Of a stretch of 64,000 nucleotides of DNA, positions 10,501 through 17,482 are shown in pieces. The notes beneath the pieces are model-generated. The model had not been told where the DNA came from. It did not search any database and was given only the letters and a program-made list of their open reading frames with translations. This stretch comes from Dyadobacter beijingensis DSM 21582 (GTDB lineage Bacteria; Bacteroidota; Bacteroidia; Cytophagales; Spirosomataceae). Position 1 is the first letter of the stretch; every line of letters begins with the position of its first letter. Where the stretch lies: positions 1,302,001 through 1,366,000 of the forward strand of contig NZ_KB907786.1 of the NCBI RefSeq assembly GCF_000382205.1, in the 5' to 3' direction. The translations under genes were made by a program, and so were the position numbers.

Positions 10501-10749
10501 CAGGCTCAACCGCGGGATAATTCACAATACGTGATGGCCAGCGCAGGCGAGGGGATGGTCATTTATCAGGAGGCAAGCAAGGAATTGCACGCGGACCTCA
10601 CAGGTTTTAATGGAAATTATCAAATGCAGCGTATTGATGCACGAACGGGGGGTGTTTTGGGTAAACCTGAAAAAATAAAAGGAGGAAAAGTGGTTTCCAT
10701 GTCTTTCAAAGAGGCCGGACCGGTTATCTATTGGTTTTCGAAAAAGTAA
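7540..10749 (+). CDS. Two-domain secreted protein: pectate-lyase-like beta-helix plus DUF6298 barrel
   Basis: A 1069-residue exported protein. The ATG at 7540 is chosen because AAGGTG lies just upstream and the frame then opens with a clean signal peptide (MKFDTVLSLAGLYFLLAPLAFAQ). The N-terminal half (about 60-560) is a right-handed beta-helix of the pectate_lyase_3 kind: GGDATARIQAAIDYVGG, then GAGTHRVLSGIV and GVVLRGSGVNETVLLGDG. The C-terminal half, from about residue 634 (ITRYVPGRVGKGFTDDLAEM), looks like a TIM-barrel-type domain rich in Trp, His and acidic residues (WYWNRLREFV, FISAEYTGPLHF, IIDIRYWHRRENG). It matches what I remember as DUF6298. A lyase or glycosidase acting on pectin is plausible; the exact reaction is unknown. 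Its stop overlaps the next ATG by one base. Confidence 0.8.
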   Translation: MKFDTVLSLAGLYFLLAPLAFAQKKPKRPSPVALAEDGRLAYAPDSLGNRIVDFSYAGYMAGAQAIPDAPIRVTVPARGGDATARIQAAIDYVGGLPLNADGLRGVVLLGAGTHRVLSGIVMKKSGVVLRGSGVNETVLLGDGRTRETVIRIFGENNVVLKPKLRITDSYVPVNAMRFEVENAGSLKVGDRVRIVRPSTAEWIKSLQMEEFGGETGWLGWKPGQRDIAWDRTVTAVSGHGVTIDAPITTALDSKFGGGFVVPYQWAGRVSHVGIENLRIESTFDPNNPKDENHRWMGVTFENIENTWVRQVTFRHLAGSAVAVYESGSKITVEDCLSLEPVSELAGQRRNTFFTQGGQTLFQRCYAEQGMHDFATGFCAPGPNAFVQCESRLPNGFSGGIDSWASGVLFDIVNVDGSALSFKNRGQDGQGAGWTAANSVFWQCAASRIENFSPPGTQNFAFGAWAAFAGDGFWENVNEHIQPRSLYYAQLSDRLGKQVLAKSFLVPKETEASSSPGIEQAAALVAGSHQAAVLLTDWIGQAARRNPIRITADAGTVASDGGHSRKKPVTGLTAAVKTIDEIGFTPVKNTSTLPALTIRNGRIVRGNALVTGARHEVPWWRGSIRPHDVNAAKPHITRYVPGRVGKGFTDDLAEMTDSLRAQHITVVDHNYGLWYDRRRDDHERIRRFDGESWPPFYEQPFARSGKDAAWDELSKYDLQHYNEWYWNRLREFVSLADQKGLLLYHQNYFQHNILEAGAHYADFPWRTANNINAVGFPEPPPYAGDKRIFIADQFYDISNAERKALHRAYIRQCLDNFEGQSGVIQFISAEYTGPLHFVQFWLDVIGEWEREKGKNALVALSTTKDVQDAILAEAKYAALVDIIDIRYWHRRENGTDYAPEGGKNLAPRQHARIQKVGKVSFGSVYDAVLEYTKKFPEKAVLYHANGTEQYAWAVLLAGGSVSAVPALPKGFLEAVSGMEPLGKGQAEKQAQPRDNSQYVMASAGEGMVIYQEASKELHADLTGFNGNYQMQRIDARTGGVLGKPEKIKGGKVVSMSFKEAGPVIYWFSKK

Positions 10750-12299
10750 TGGGGTATTTAAAAACAGGATTGGGCGTAATGTTTGCCGCTGTGGCGGCGC
10801 TGACGGGCTGTGCACGCAAAACGACCGGCCCGGCCGTGCTGAAAGCGGAGGATTACCGGCATCATGTGGCGTATTTCAACCGTATGGAGGGTGAAAACAA
10901 GGTGAACGCGATACCGAATGCCCAGTCGTGGGAATGGATGAAGGCCAATGTGCCGCTGTTCGACTGTCCGCAGGATAATTTCCGCGAGATTTACTACTAC
11001 CGCTGGTGGACTTACCGGAAGCACATTCACAATACGCCGCAGGGCTTTGTCATCACCGAGTTCCTGGTTGACCGAAATTATGCAGATAAATACAATATGA
11101 TCAGTTGCGCCCTCGGCCATCACATTTACGAAGGCCGTTGGCTGCACGATCAGCGCTATCTGAACGACAATGTGCATATCTGGTACCGCGGTAACAATGG
11201 CGGTCGCATGAAAAAGCTGCTCAATTTCAGCAGCTGGACGGCCGATGCATTGTATAACCGCTACAAAGTGACGCAGGACAAGGCGTTCCTGCTCGATATG
11301 CTGCCCGACCTCGATTCGGAATACAAGGCCTGGGAAAAAGACCGCCGTACGGAAAGCGGCCTGTTCTGGCAAACCGACGTGAAGGACGGCATGGAAGAAT
11401 CACTGAGCGGAGGCCGGCGGGAGCAGAATGCCCGGCCGACCATCAACAGCTACATGTATGGCAATGCGAAAGCGCTCTCCGCCGTTGCGTCGCTGAAAGG
11501 CGATCAGGCGATGAGCAATTTGTACCAAAGCAAGGCGGATACATTGAAGCGGCTGGTAGATAGTAAGTTATGGAATGCCGACAGCGCCTTTTTTGAAACG
11601 GTAAAGAAGCGCGGAAACGGGCCTTTTGCGGGCGTACGCGAGGCGATCGGGTTTATACCCTGGTATTTCGAGCTGGCGGAGGAAAAACATGATGCGGCGT
11701 GGAAGCAAGCGGCTGATCCAACGGGCTTTAACGCGCCGTTTGGCCTCACGACCGCCGAGCGCCGCCACCCGGAGTTCCGCACGCACGGCTGCTGCCAATG
11801 CGAATGGGACGGGGCGGTGTGGCCCTTTGCGACGGCACAAACCCTGACGGGCCTGGCGAACAGACTGAATGCCCCAAAACCAGCGCAGGTGGCCGATACG
11901 ACCTATTTCGGGTTGTTGGAAAAGTATGTGGAATCGCAGTATTACCGAGGCAAGCCATACATCGGCGAGTACCTCGACGAGAAGACCGGTTACTGGCTGA
12001 AAGGCGACCAGGAGCGGAGCCGGTACTATAACCATTCGACGTTCAACGACCTCATCATCACCGGCCTTGTAGGCTTGCGCCCGCGTGCGGACGAAGTGAT
12101 AGAGGTCAACCCGCTACTGCCGCAGGATAAATGGGACTGGTTCTGTCTCGACGACGTGCACTACCACGGCAAGCGCCTGACGATCATCTGGGACAGGGAC
12201 GGCAGCCACTACCAAAAAGGAAAAGGCCTGCAAGTGCTCGTAAACGGCAAAAAAGCGGGTTCGGCAGAGACGATTTCCAGGATTTTAATCAACCCCTAA
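10749..12299 (+). CDS. Lipoprotein six-hairpin glycoside hydrolase (MGH1-like / GH63-like)
   Basis: A predicted periplasmic glycosidase of 516 residues with an (alpha/alpha)6 fold. The ATG shares its A with the TAA of the previous gene, so translation is probably coupled. The leader MGYLKTGLGVMFAAVAALTGC has a lipobox Cys. Internal motifs are typical of the mannosylglycerate-hydrolase/trehalase-like superfamily: FSSWTADALYNRYKVTQD, NSYMYGNAKALSAVA, CEWDGAVWPFATAQTLTG (about 348-365) and the tail YNHSTFNDLIITGLVGLRPRA. An all-beta C-terminal lid follows. Within this operon it probably trims side chains of imported pectin fragments. The sugar specificity cannot be read from the sequence. Confidence 0.78.
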   Translation: MGYLKTGLGVMFAAVAALTGCARKTTGPAVLKAEDYRHHVAYFNRMEGENKVNAIPNAQSWEWMKANVPLFDCPQDNFREIYYYRWWTYRKHIHNTPQGFVITEFLVDRNYADKYNMISCALGHHIYEGRWLHDQRYLNDNVHIWYRGNNGGRMKKLLNFSSWTADALYNRYKVTQDKAFLLDMLPDLDSEYKAWEKDRRTESGLFWQTDVKDGMEESLSGGRREQNARPTINSYMYGNAKALSAVASLKGDQAMSNLYQSKADTLKRLVDSKLWNADSAFFETVKKRGNGPFAGVREAIGFIPWYFELAEEKHDAAWKQAADPTGFNAPFGLTTAERRHPEFRTHGCCQCEWDGAVWPFATAQTLTGLANRLNAPKPAQVADTTYFGLLEKYVESQYYRGKPYIGEYLDEKTGYWLKGDQERSRYYNHSTFNDLIITGLVGLRPRADEVIEVNPLLPQDKWDWFCLDDVHYHGKRLTIIWDRDGSHYQKGKGLQVLVNGKKAGSAETISRILINP

Positions 12300-12329
12300 A
12301 ACTGCATCAAAGCATTAACCTACATATCA

Positions 12330-13430
12330 ATGCAAATACCCATGCGAACAACATTAGGCAAATGGATTTTCAGTACGGCGATCGGCCTGCTGGCGCTTTC
12401 CGCGCATGCCCAGAACTTCAAGGACGGCATTACCGTCGATGAATTCATTTTCGAAACGGCGCCGTTTCCCGAAAGCCACGCTTCGACCATCGCCGAAACG
12501 CCGGGAGGACTTGTCGCAGCCTGGTTTGGCGGGACCAAAGAGCGGAATCCCGATGTGGGCATCTGGGTGAGCCGTTTGGAAAACAACAAATGGACGGCCC
12601 CGGTGGAGGTCGCGAACGGCATTGTGAACGACAAGCTGCGGTATGCGTGCTGGAACCCGGTTTTGTACCAGGTACCGAAGGGCGAGCTGATGCTTTTTTA
12701 TAAAGTCGGGCCGAATGTGCCGGGCTGGAAGGGCTTCCTGATCACCTCGAAAGACCAGGGCAAAACGTGGTCGAAGCCGCAGGAATTGCAGGAAGGGTTT
12801 TGGGGGCCTATCAAAAACAAGCCGGTACTGCTGGCGAATGGGGAGCTTTGGTGCCCGTCGAGCACCGAAGGAGAAAATGGCTGGCGCGTGCATTTCGAGG
12901 TGACACCGGATTTTGGCAAAACCTGGCGAAAAGTAGGGCCGCTGAACGATGGAAAGACGATCAAGGCCATTCAGCCGAGCCTGCTCACGTACGCTAACGG
13001 CGACATGCAGATCCTGTGCCGCAGCCAGAGCCGTTCGATCGTCGAATCGTGGTCGAAAGACGGCGGGAAAACATGGTCGGAGGTAGCGCCTTCCGCATTG
13101 CCGAACAACAATTCGGGTACCGATGCCGTGACTTTGAAAGATGGGCGGCAACTGCTCGTGTACAACCATGTGAAGCCGCCTGCCGGCCAGCCGAAAGGGC
13201 CGCGTACACCTTTGAATGTGGCTCTTTCGAAAGATGGTAAAAGCTGGGAGGCGGTGCTGATCCTGGAAGATTCGCCGATCAGTCAGTATTCGTATCCGTC
13301 TGTGATCCAGACTGCCGACGGTATGGTGCATATCGTGTACACCTGGCGGCGGCAGCGCATCAAGCATGTGAAGATCGACCCGGCGAAGCTGAAAGGCAAA
13401 CCGATCGCGGAGGAGCAATGGCCTATTTGA
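12330..13430 (+). CDS. Secreted sialidase-like beta-propeller (BNR repeats)
   Basis: A 366-residue exported six-bladed propeller. The signal peptide ends at AHAQ (an alternative ATG lies 12 bases downstream). Four Asp-box motifs mark the blades: SKDQGKTWSK, TPDFGKTWRK, SKDGGKTWSE and SKDGKSWEAV. The FRIP-type arginine motif of true sialidases is absent; the N-terminal strand instead reads FPESHASTIAETPGG then AAWFGGTKE. It is therefore unlikely to be a neuraminidase. A glycosidase for another acidic sugar in pectin, or a binding role, is more likely. It sits between two enzyme genes of PUL 1 with only 10 bases to the next gene. Confidence 0.8.
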   Translation: MQIPMRTTLGKWIFSTAIGLLALSAHAQNFKDGITVDEFIFETAPFPESHASTIAETPGGLVAAWFGGTKERNPDVGIWVSRLENNKWTAPVEVANGIVNDKLRYACWNPVLYQVPKGELMLFYKVGPNVPGWKGFLITSKDQGKTWSKPQELQEGFWGPIKNKPVLLANGELWCPSSTEGENGWRVHFEVTPDFGKTWRKVGPLNDGKTIKAIQPSLLTYANGDMQILCRSQSRSIVESWSKDGGKTWSEVAPSALPNNNSGTDAVTLKDGRQLLVYNHVKPPAGQPKGPRTPLNVALSKDGKSWEAVLILEDSPISQYSYPSVIQTADGMVHIVYTWRRQRIKHVKIDPAKLKGKPIAEEQWPI

Positions 13431-13440
13431 TTTTAAGACA

Positions 13441-14331
13441 ATGAAAAGAAGAGACTTTTTGAATGCGTGCGCGGCCGGCATGGCGGCGCTGCCCTGCACA
13501 TCGTGGGCCGGAGGAATGGCCGCACTGGCAAAAAAAGGACGCTATAAGATCGCCGTGATCGACCTGATGATCCTCAAACGGCAGAAATTGAGCGCATTAC
13601 CGCTCGCCGATGAAATCGGTGCCGACGGCCTGGAAGTGGATATGGGCGGCCTGGGCGACCGGCCGACGTTCGATAACAAGCTGGCCGACGCGGCCGTGCG
13701 GCAGCAGTACCTCGTTAAAGCGAAGGAATTGAACCTCGAAATATGCTCGCTCGCGATGACCGGCTTTTACGCGCAGTCGTTCGCGAAACGCGATGGCGCG
13801 GAGAAAATGGTGGGCGATTGCATTGAAACCATGCAAAAAATGGGGATCAAAACGGCGTTTCTGCCGCTGGGTATCCAGGGGGATCTCGTGAAAAACCCGG
13901 AATTGCGTCCGGCCATTGTGGACCGGCTGAAAACGGTTGGTCAAATGGCGGAAAAGGCCGGCGTGGTGATCGGCATCGAGACGGCGCTGGATGCCAAAGG
14001 CGAGGTGGAGTTGCTGAAAGAGATCGGGTCGAAAAATATTCAGATCTATTTCAACTTCTCGAACCCGCTCAAAGAGGGGCGCGACCTTTGCGAAGAGCTA
14101 CGGATTTTGGGTAAAAACCGCATTTGCCAGATCCATTGCACGGACGAGGACGGCGTATGGCTGCAAAACAACACGCGGCTTGACATGAAAAAGGTCAAAT
14201 CGACGCTCGACAAAATGGGCTGGAAGGGCTGGCTCGTGATCGAGCGCTCGCGGGATGCCGCTAAACCGCGGGATGTGAAAGGTAATTTCGGAGCGAATAC
14301 GGCTTTCATGAAAACTGTGTTTCAATCCTAA
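13441..14331 (+). CDS. Tat-exported TIM-barrel sugar phosphate isomerase/epimerase-like protein
   Basis: A 296-residue protein of the xylose-isomerase-like TIM-barrel (AP endonuclease 2) superfamily. It opens with a twin-arginine signal (MKRRDFLNACAAGMAALPC), so it is probably exported folded with a metal bound. Landmarks are ADEIGADGLEVDMGGLGD, VVIGIETALDAKGEVELL (metal-ligand Glu), IQIYFNFSNPLKEG, ICQIHCTDEDGVW (His and Asp ligands) and GWLVIERSRD. In the usual family the ligands are Glu, Asp, His and Glu, and the visible pattern is compatible with that. Located in the pectin operon 10 bases after the propeller gene. Substrate unknown; it may epimerise or isomerise a released sugar or sugar acid in the periplasm. 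Confidence 0.78.
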   Translation: MKRRDFLNACAAGMAALPCTSWAGGMAALAKKGRYKIAVIDLMILKRQKLSALPLADEIGADGLEVDMGGLGDRPTFDNKLADAAVRQQYLVKAKELNLEICSLAMTGFYAQSFAKRDGAEKMVGDCIETMQKMGIKTAFLPLGIQGDLVKNPELRPAIVDRLKTVGQMAEKAGVVIGIETALDAKGEVELLKEIGSKNIQIYFNFSNPLKEGRDLCEELRILGKNRICQIHCTDEDGVWLQNNTRLDMKKVKSTLDKMGWKGWLVIERSRDAAKPRDVKGNFGANTAFMKTVFQS

Positions 14332-14342
14332 CTTCATTCATT

Positions 14343-16706
14343 TTGCCTGTTCCTGTCTTACAAAAGTTCCTGAAAACGTTGCTGAGGGCATTCGCGCTGA
14401 TCATCACGGTTTTCGCCGTATCCAAGGCCCAGTCGTTTTCACCGGCTGTTTATCATTTGAAATGGACTTCCCAGAGTAAAAATTCCGGCGGATCGATGCC
14501 CTGCGGCGGCGGCGATATCGGGCTGAATGTGTGGGTGGAAAAGGGGGATATCCTGTTCTACATGTCGCGCAGCGGGGTTTTTGAGGAAAACAATGTGTTT
14601 CCCAAGCTCGGTCGCATACGGGTGCGACTTGCTCCGAACCCTTTTGAAGAGGGGGGGAGTTTTGCGCAGGAGTTGAAGTTGGAGGAAGGTTATGTGGAGA
14701 TAACGGGTAAAAAAGGCAAGTTGAGTGCGACGGTGAAAGTTTGGGTGGACGTTTTTAACCCTGTCATTCACCTCGATATGGAAAGCAATAATCCGGTGTC
14801 GGCGCAGGCGTGGTATGAAAGCTGGCGGACAGGGCCGGTGGTGCTGACGGGCAATGCCAAAAGCGCGAGCTCCTACAAATGGGCCGCGCCCAGCGTAACC
14901 ATGCATCCCGACAGTGTGAGCCACCAGAACAATGCTGTGCAGTTTTACCACCAAAACCGCGATTCCACGATTTTCGATGTGATGGTACGGCAGCAACAAC
15001 TCGGCCCGATCAAAGCGCAACTTTGGAACCCCTTGAAAAACCTGACGTTCGGCGGCTCGATGACCGGCCGCAACATGATCGCCGATCCGGTGATCACAAC
15101 AGGCAAATATGCCGACGCGCCTTTCAAAGGATTTGGATTAAAAACCCGATCACGCACGAAAAGTGTTCAGCTGAGCATTTACCTGCACACAGGCCAGCAG
15201 AGAGACCTGGCGGTCTGGAAGTCCGGGCTCGGGGAGGTGATCGGGAAAGCGCAGCGGGAGGAGAAAACGGCACGGACAAAGACACTCGAATGGTGGAAGC
15301 AGTATTGGAACAGGAGCCATATTGCGCTGAATACCAGTAGGAAAGATACTGCTTCGCCCGTGTGGCAGGTGGGGCGGAACTACCAGCTGTTTCGCTACAT
15401 GCTGGGCTGCAATGCATTCGGCAGCTACCCGACTAAATTCAATGGCGGGCTTTTTACCTACGACCCGGTTTTTGTGGATTCGTCGTACCATTTCACGGCC
15501 GATCACCGGAACTGGGGCGGTGGGATTTTTACGGCCCAGAACCAGCGGCTGGTATATTGGCCGATGCTGAAAAGCGGCGATTTTGATATGATGAAGCCGC
15601 AATTCGAATTTTACCAGCGCATACTGGGCAATGCAGAGGCGCGTACGAAGCATTACTGGGGGCACCAGGGGGCTTCATTTACGGAACAAATCGAAAATTT
15701 TGGTCTGCCCAACTATGCTGAATACAGTTCCAAACGTCCTGCGGGCTTCGATCCGGGTGTGGAATACAACAAATGGCTGGAATATCTGTGGGATACCTCG
15801 CTGGAATTCTGCCTGATGCTCCTCGACCAGCAGCATTTCACCGGCGTGGATATTTCGGGTTATCTGCCGTTGATTGAAAGCTGCGTGGTTTTCTTTGATG
15901 AACATTACCAATATCTGGCCGAGCGGCGCAGTGCCGCGAAACTGGATCAGAACGGGCATTTGGTGCTGTTTCCGGGCAGTGCGGCGGAAACCTTTAAGAT
16001 GGCGTACAATTCGGCAACGACCGTGGCGGGATTGAAAACGGTGCTGGAAAGAATGCTTGCATTGCCGCCTACCTATGGAAACGCTTCGCAGCGCAAGCAT
16101 TGGGGGGAAATGCTGAGCCGGGTGCCGCCGCTGAGTTTTCGCGAAATGCAGGGGCATCGTACGATTGCCCCCGCGCAGGCATGGGAACGTATACAGAACA
16201 CCGAAATCCCCCAACTTTACCCGGTTTTCCCCTATGGTATGTACGGAATCGGCAAGCCCGATCTGCAAACAGCCATTAACACATGGAAATACGACACGGA
16301 GGCGATTAAAAACCGCAATCACACGAGCTGGCACCAGGATGGCATTTTCTGCGCCCGGCTGGGCCTCACGGACGAAGCCGCCGCACTGACAATCAAAAAG
16401 CTCCAGGACTCCGGTCGCCGCTTCCCGGCCTTCTGGGGCCCCGGCCACGACTGGGTTCCCGACCACAACTGGGGCGGCTCCGGTATGATCGGGTTACAGG
16501 AAATGCTCCTGCAAACGCCCGGCGATTCGATTTATATTTTACCCGCCTGGCCGGACGACTGGGACGTGGAATTCAAGCTCCACGCGCCGCTGAATACGGT
16601 GGTGGAAGGAGAGTGGAAAGGCGGCAAAATGATCCGCCTGAAAGTGACGCCGGAGCACAGAAAAAGTGCCTTGATTTGCTCGAAATGCGGGGTTATCCGT
16701 TTGTAG
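14343..16706 (+). CDS. DUF5703 / GH95-like secreted glycoside hydrolase
   Basis: A 787-residue exported protein that closes PUL 1. No ATG fits the N-terminus; the TTG at 14343 gives a good signal peptide ending near VSKAQ. The N-terminal beta-sandwich (PCGGGDIGLNVWVEKGD, FYMSRSGVFEENNVF) matches the DUF5703 N-terminal domain. It is followed by an (alpha/alpha)6 barrel resembling GH95 alpha-L-fucosidases/galactosidases: RNYQLFRYMLGCNAFG, YHFTADHRNWGGGIFTAQN, WHQDGIFCARLGL, and a C-terminal beta domain (PAWPDDWDVEFKLHAP). A role in removing fucose or galactose decorations from pectin is plausible but unproven. It starts 11 bases after the preceding stop. A LacI-type palindrome directly follows its stop codon. 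Confidence 0.8.
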   Translation: MPVPVLQKFLKTLLRAFALIITVFAVSKAQSFSPAVYHLKWTSQSKNSGGSMPCGGGDIGLNVWVEKGDILFYMSRSGVFEENNVFPKLGRIRVRLAPNPFEEGGSFAQELKLEEGYVEITGKKGKLSATVKVWVDVFNPVIHLDMESNNPVSAQAWYESWRTGPVVLTGNAKSASSYKWAAPSVTMHPDSVSHQNNAVQFYHQNRDSTIFDVMVRQQQLGPIKAQLWNPLKNLTFGGSMTGRNMIADPVITTGKYADAPFKGFGLKTRSRTKSVQLSIYLHTGQQRDLAVWKSGLGEVIGKAQREEKTARTKTLEWWKQYWNRSHIALNTSRKDTASPVWQVGRNYQLFRYMLGCNAFGSYPTKFNGGLFTYDPVFVDSSYHFTADHRNWGGGIFTAQNQRLVYWPMLKSGDFDMMKPQFEFYQRILGNAEARTKHYWGHQGASFTEQIENFGLPNYAEYSSKRPAGFDPGVEYNKWLEYLWDTSLEFCLMLLDQQHFTGVDISGYLPLIESCVVFFDEHYQYLAERRSAAKLDQNGHLVLFPGSAAETFKMAYNSATTVAGLKTVLERMLALPPTYGNASQRKHWGEMLSRVPPLSFREMQGHRTIAPAQAWERIQNTEIPQLYPVFPYGMYGIGKPDLQTAINTWKYDTEAIKNRNHTSWHQDGIFCARLGLTDEAAALTIKKLQDSGRRFPAFWGPGHDWVPDHNWGGSGMIGLQEMLLQTPGDSIYILPAWPDDWDVEFKLHAPLNTVVEGEWKGGKMIRLKVTPEHRKSALICSKCGVIRL

Positions 16707-16730
16707 CCGTTTGCAAACGTTTACAAACGG
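16707..16730. promoter_or_regulatory. LacI/PurR-like operator palindrome
   Basis: A 24-base near-perfect palindrome, CCGTTTGCAAACG followed by TTTACAAACGG, begins immediately after the stop codon of the DUF5703 gene. Its core TTGCAAACGTTTACAA closely resembles the CG-centred operators of LacI-family regulators such as PurR (GCAAACGTTTGC). It lies 18 bases before a candidate promoter for the next gene. There is no T-run, so a terminator role is less likely. No LacI-family gene is in the window. Confidence 0.5.
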
Positions 16731-16747
16731 GTAAAACCGGCTCATGG

Positions 16748-16779
16748 CTTGACAAGCTTTTTGAATTGTGCTAGCTTTG
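16748..16779 (+). promoter_or_regulatory. Candidate promoter of the small membrane-protein genes
   Basis: CTTG at 16748-16751, a 20-base spacer and a perfect TAnnTTTG element (TAGCTTTG, 16772-16779) match the Bacteroidota primary promoter. The transcript would begin near 16786, about 36 bases before the ATG at 16822. This separates the small genes from PUL 1. Confidence 0.55.
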
Positions 16780-16821
16780 TTTCAGTTAGTTCATTGTCAA
16801 ACTTCAAACCACGCACTTGTT

Positions 16822-17028
16822 ATGAATACGAATACAGAAAATAAAAACGAGCTCGGAAACCCAATTACTTTTGGCACTGCTCTGGGTTCACTTGCTGCAT
16901 ATTTGGGCCCTGCCGCAGCCTTGTCAGCAGCCGTAGTGGGAACTCTCCTCGGCTTCTGGTACGATAGGAAATACAGGGAAGGCGTTCCCGCCAAGGATTC
17001 AGACGAAAGCATTTGTCACCATCAATAG
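16822..17028 (+). CDS. Small membrane protein, unknown function
   Basis: A 68-residue protein starting at the ATG at 16822, the first good start after the candidate promoter. A polar Asn/Thr-rich N-terminus (MNTNTENKNELGN) precedes one hydrophobic segment (about 18-44: GTALGSLAAYLGPAAALSAA then VVGTLLGFWY) with a Gly/Ala-rich packing surface, then a basic and acidic tail. No family recognised. It lies 27 bases before another small membrane protein, and the two probably share a transcript. Codon use looks less GC-biased than in the PUL genes. Confidence 0.6.
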   Translation: MNTNTENKNELGNPITFGTALGSLAAYLGPAAALSAAVVGTLLGFWYDRKYREGVPAKDSDESICHHQ

Positions 17029-17055
17029 GCTGCTAACAACTTAATTTGATGGTCA

Positions 17056-17358
17056 ATGGAAAAGTACTGGGATCAGTTTGCTATTTCGGTAGTCATAAGT
17101 CTGATCGGATGCCTTGCACATACTGTCTATGTGGCTGTTAAGAAGGGTTTCGAGAACGTGCAAGAGCGGGACGCAGTGGTGGTATTTGCCGAAGTCTTGG
17201 GTTGTTGTGCAGCAATTAAAATAATCTATCTATCCTTCGATCCCAGCCTTTGCAGGCCGGAATCACGTATCGACCTGGCGTTTCTTTCCCTGGGAGGATA
17301 TATGATGCTGCTGGTCTCATGCAAAAATTTGCAGGCTAAATTTAAAGAGGTGAAATAA
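17056..17358 (+). CDS. Small multi-pass membrane protein, unknown function
   Basis: A 100-residue protein with about three hydrophobic segments: residues 8-28 (FAISVVISLIGCLAHTVYVA), about 43-60 (VVFAEVLGCCAAIKIIYL) and about 74-90 (LAFLSLGGYMMLLVSC). It contains six cysteines, some in or near the membrane segments. I do not recognise a family. It follows the 68-residue gene by 27 bases, so the pair may form a small membrane complex. The region is more AT-rich than the flanking operons and could be a later insertion. Confidence 0.6.
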   Translation: MEKYWDQFAISVVISLIGCLAHTVYVAVKKGFENVQERDAVVVFAEVLGCCAAIKIIYLSFDPSLCRPESRIDLAFLSLGGYMMLLVSCKNLQAKFKEVK

Positions 17359-17482
17359 ATTGCACCCTGGTTAATGTGAAACATAAATAAATCAATATTT
17401 TTTCGCTTAGTTTCGAATGTTTTTCTTTTCTTTGTTTTAGAGAAAAAGATAATTGAGCATTTTCAAAAACAACGCTTCCGGA

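Noticed and set aside
12330..13430. Neuraminidase (sialidase)
   Set aside because: Asp boxes alone are not diagnostic; the FRIP arginine motif is missing and the context is pectin degradation.
16707..16730. Terminator for PUL 1
   Set aside because: The stem is good but no T-run follows; the core fits a LacI-type operator better.
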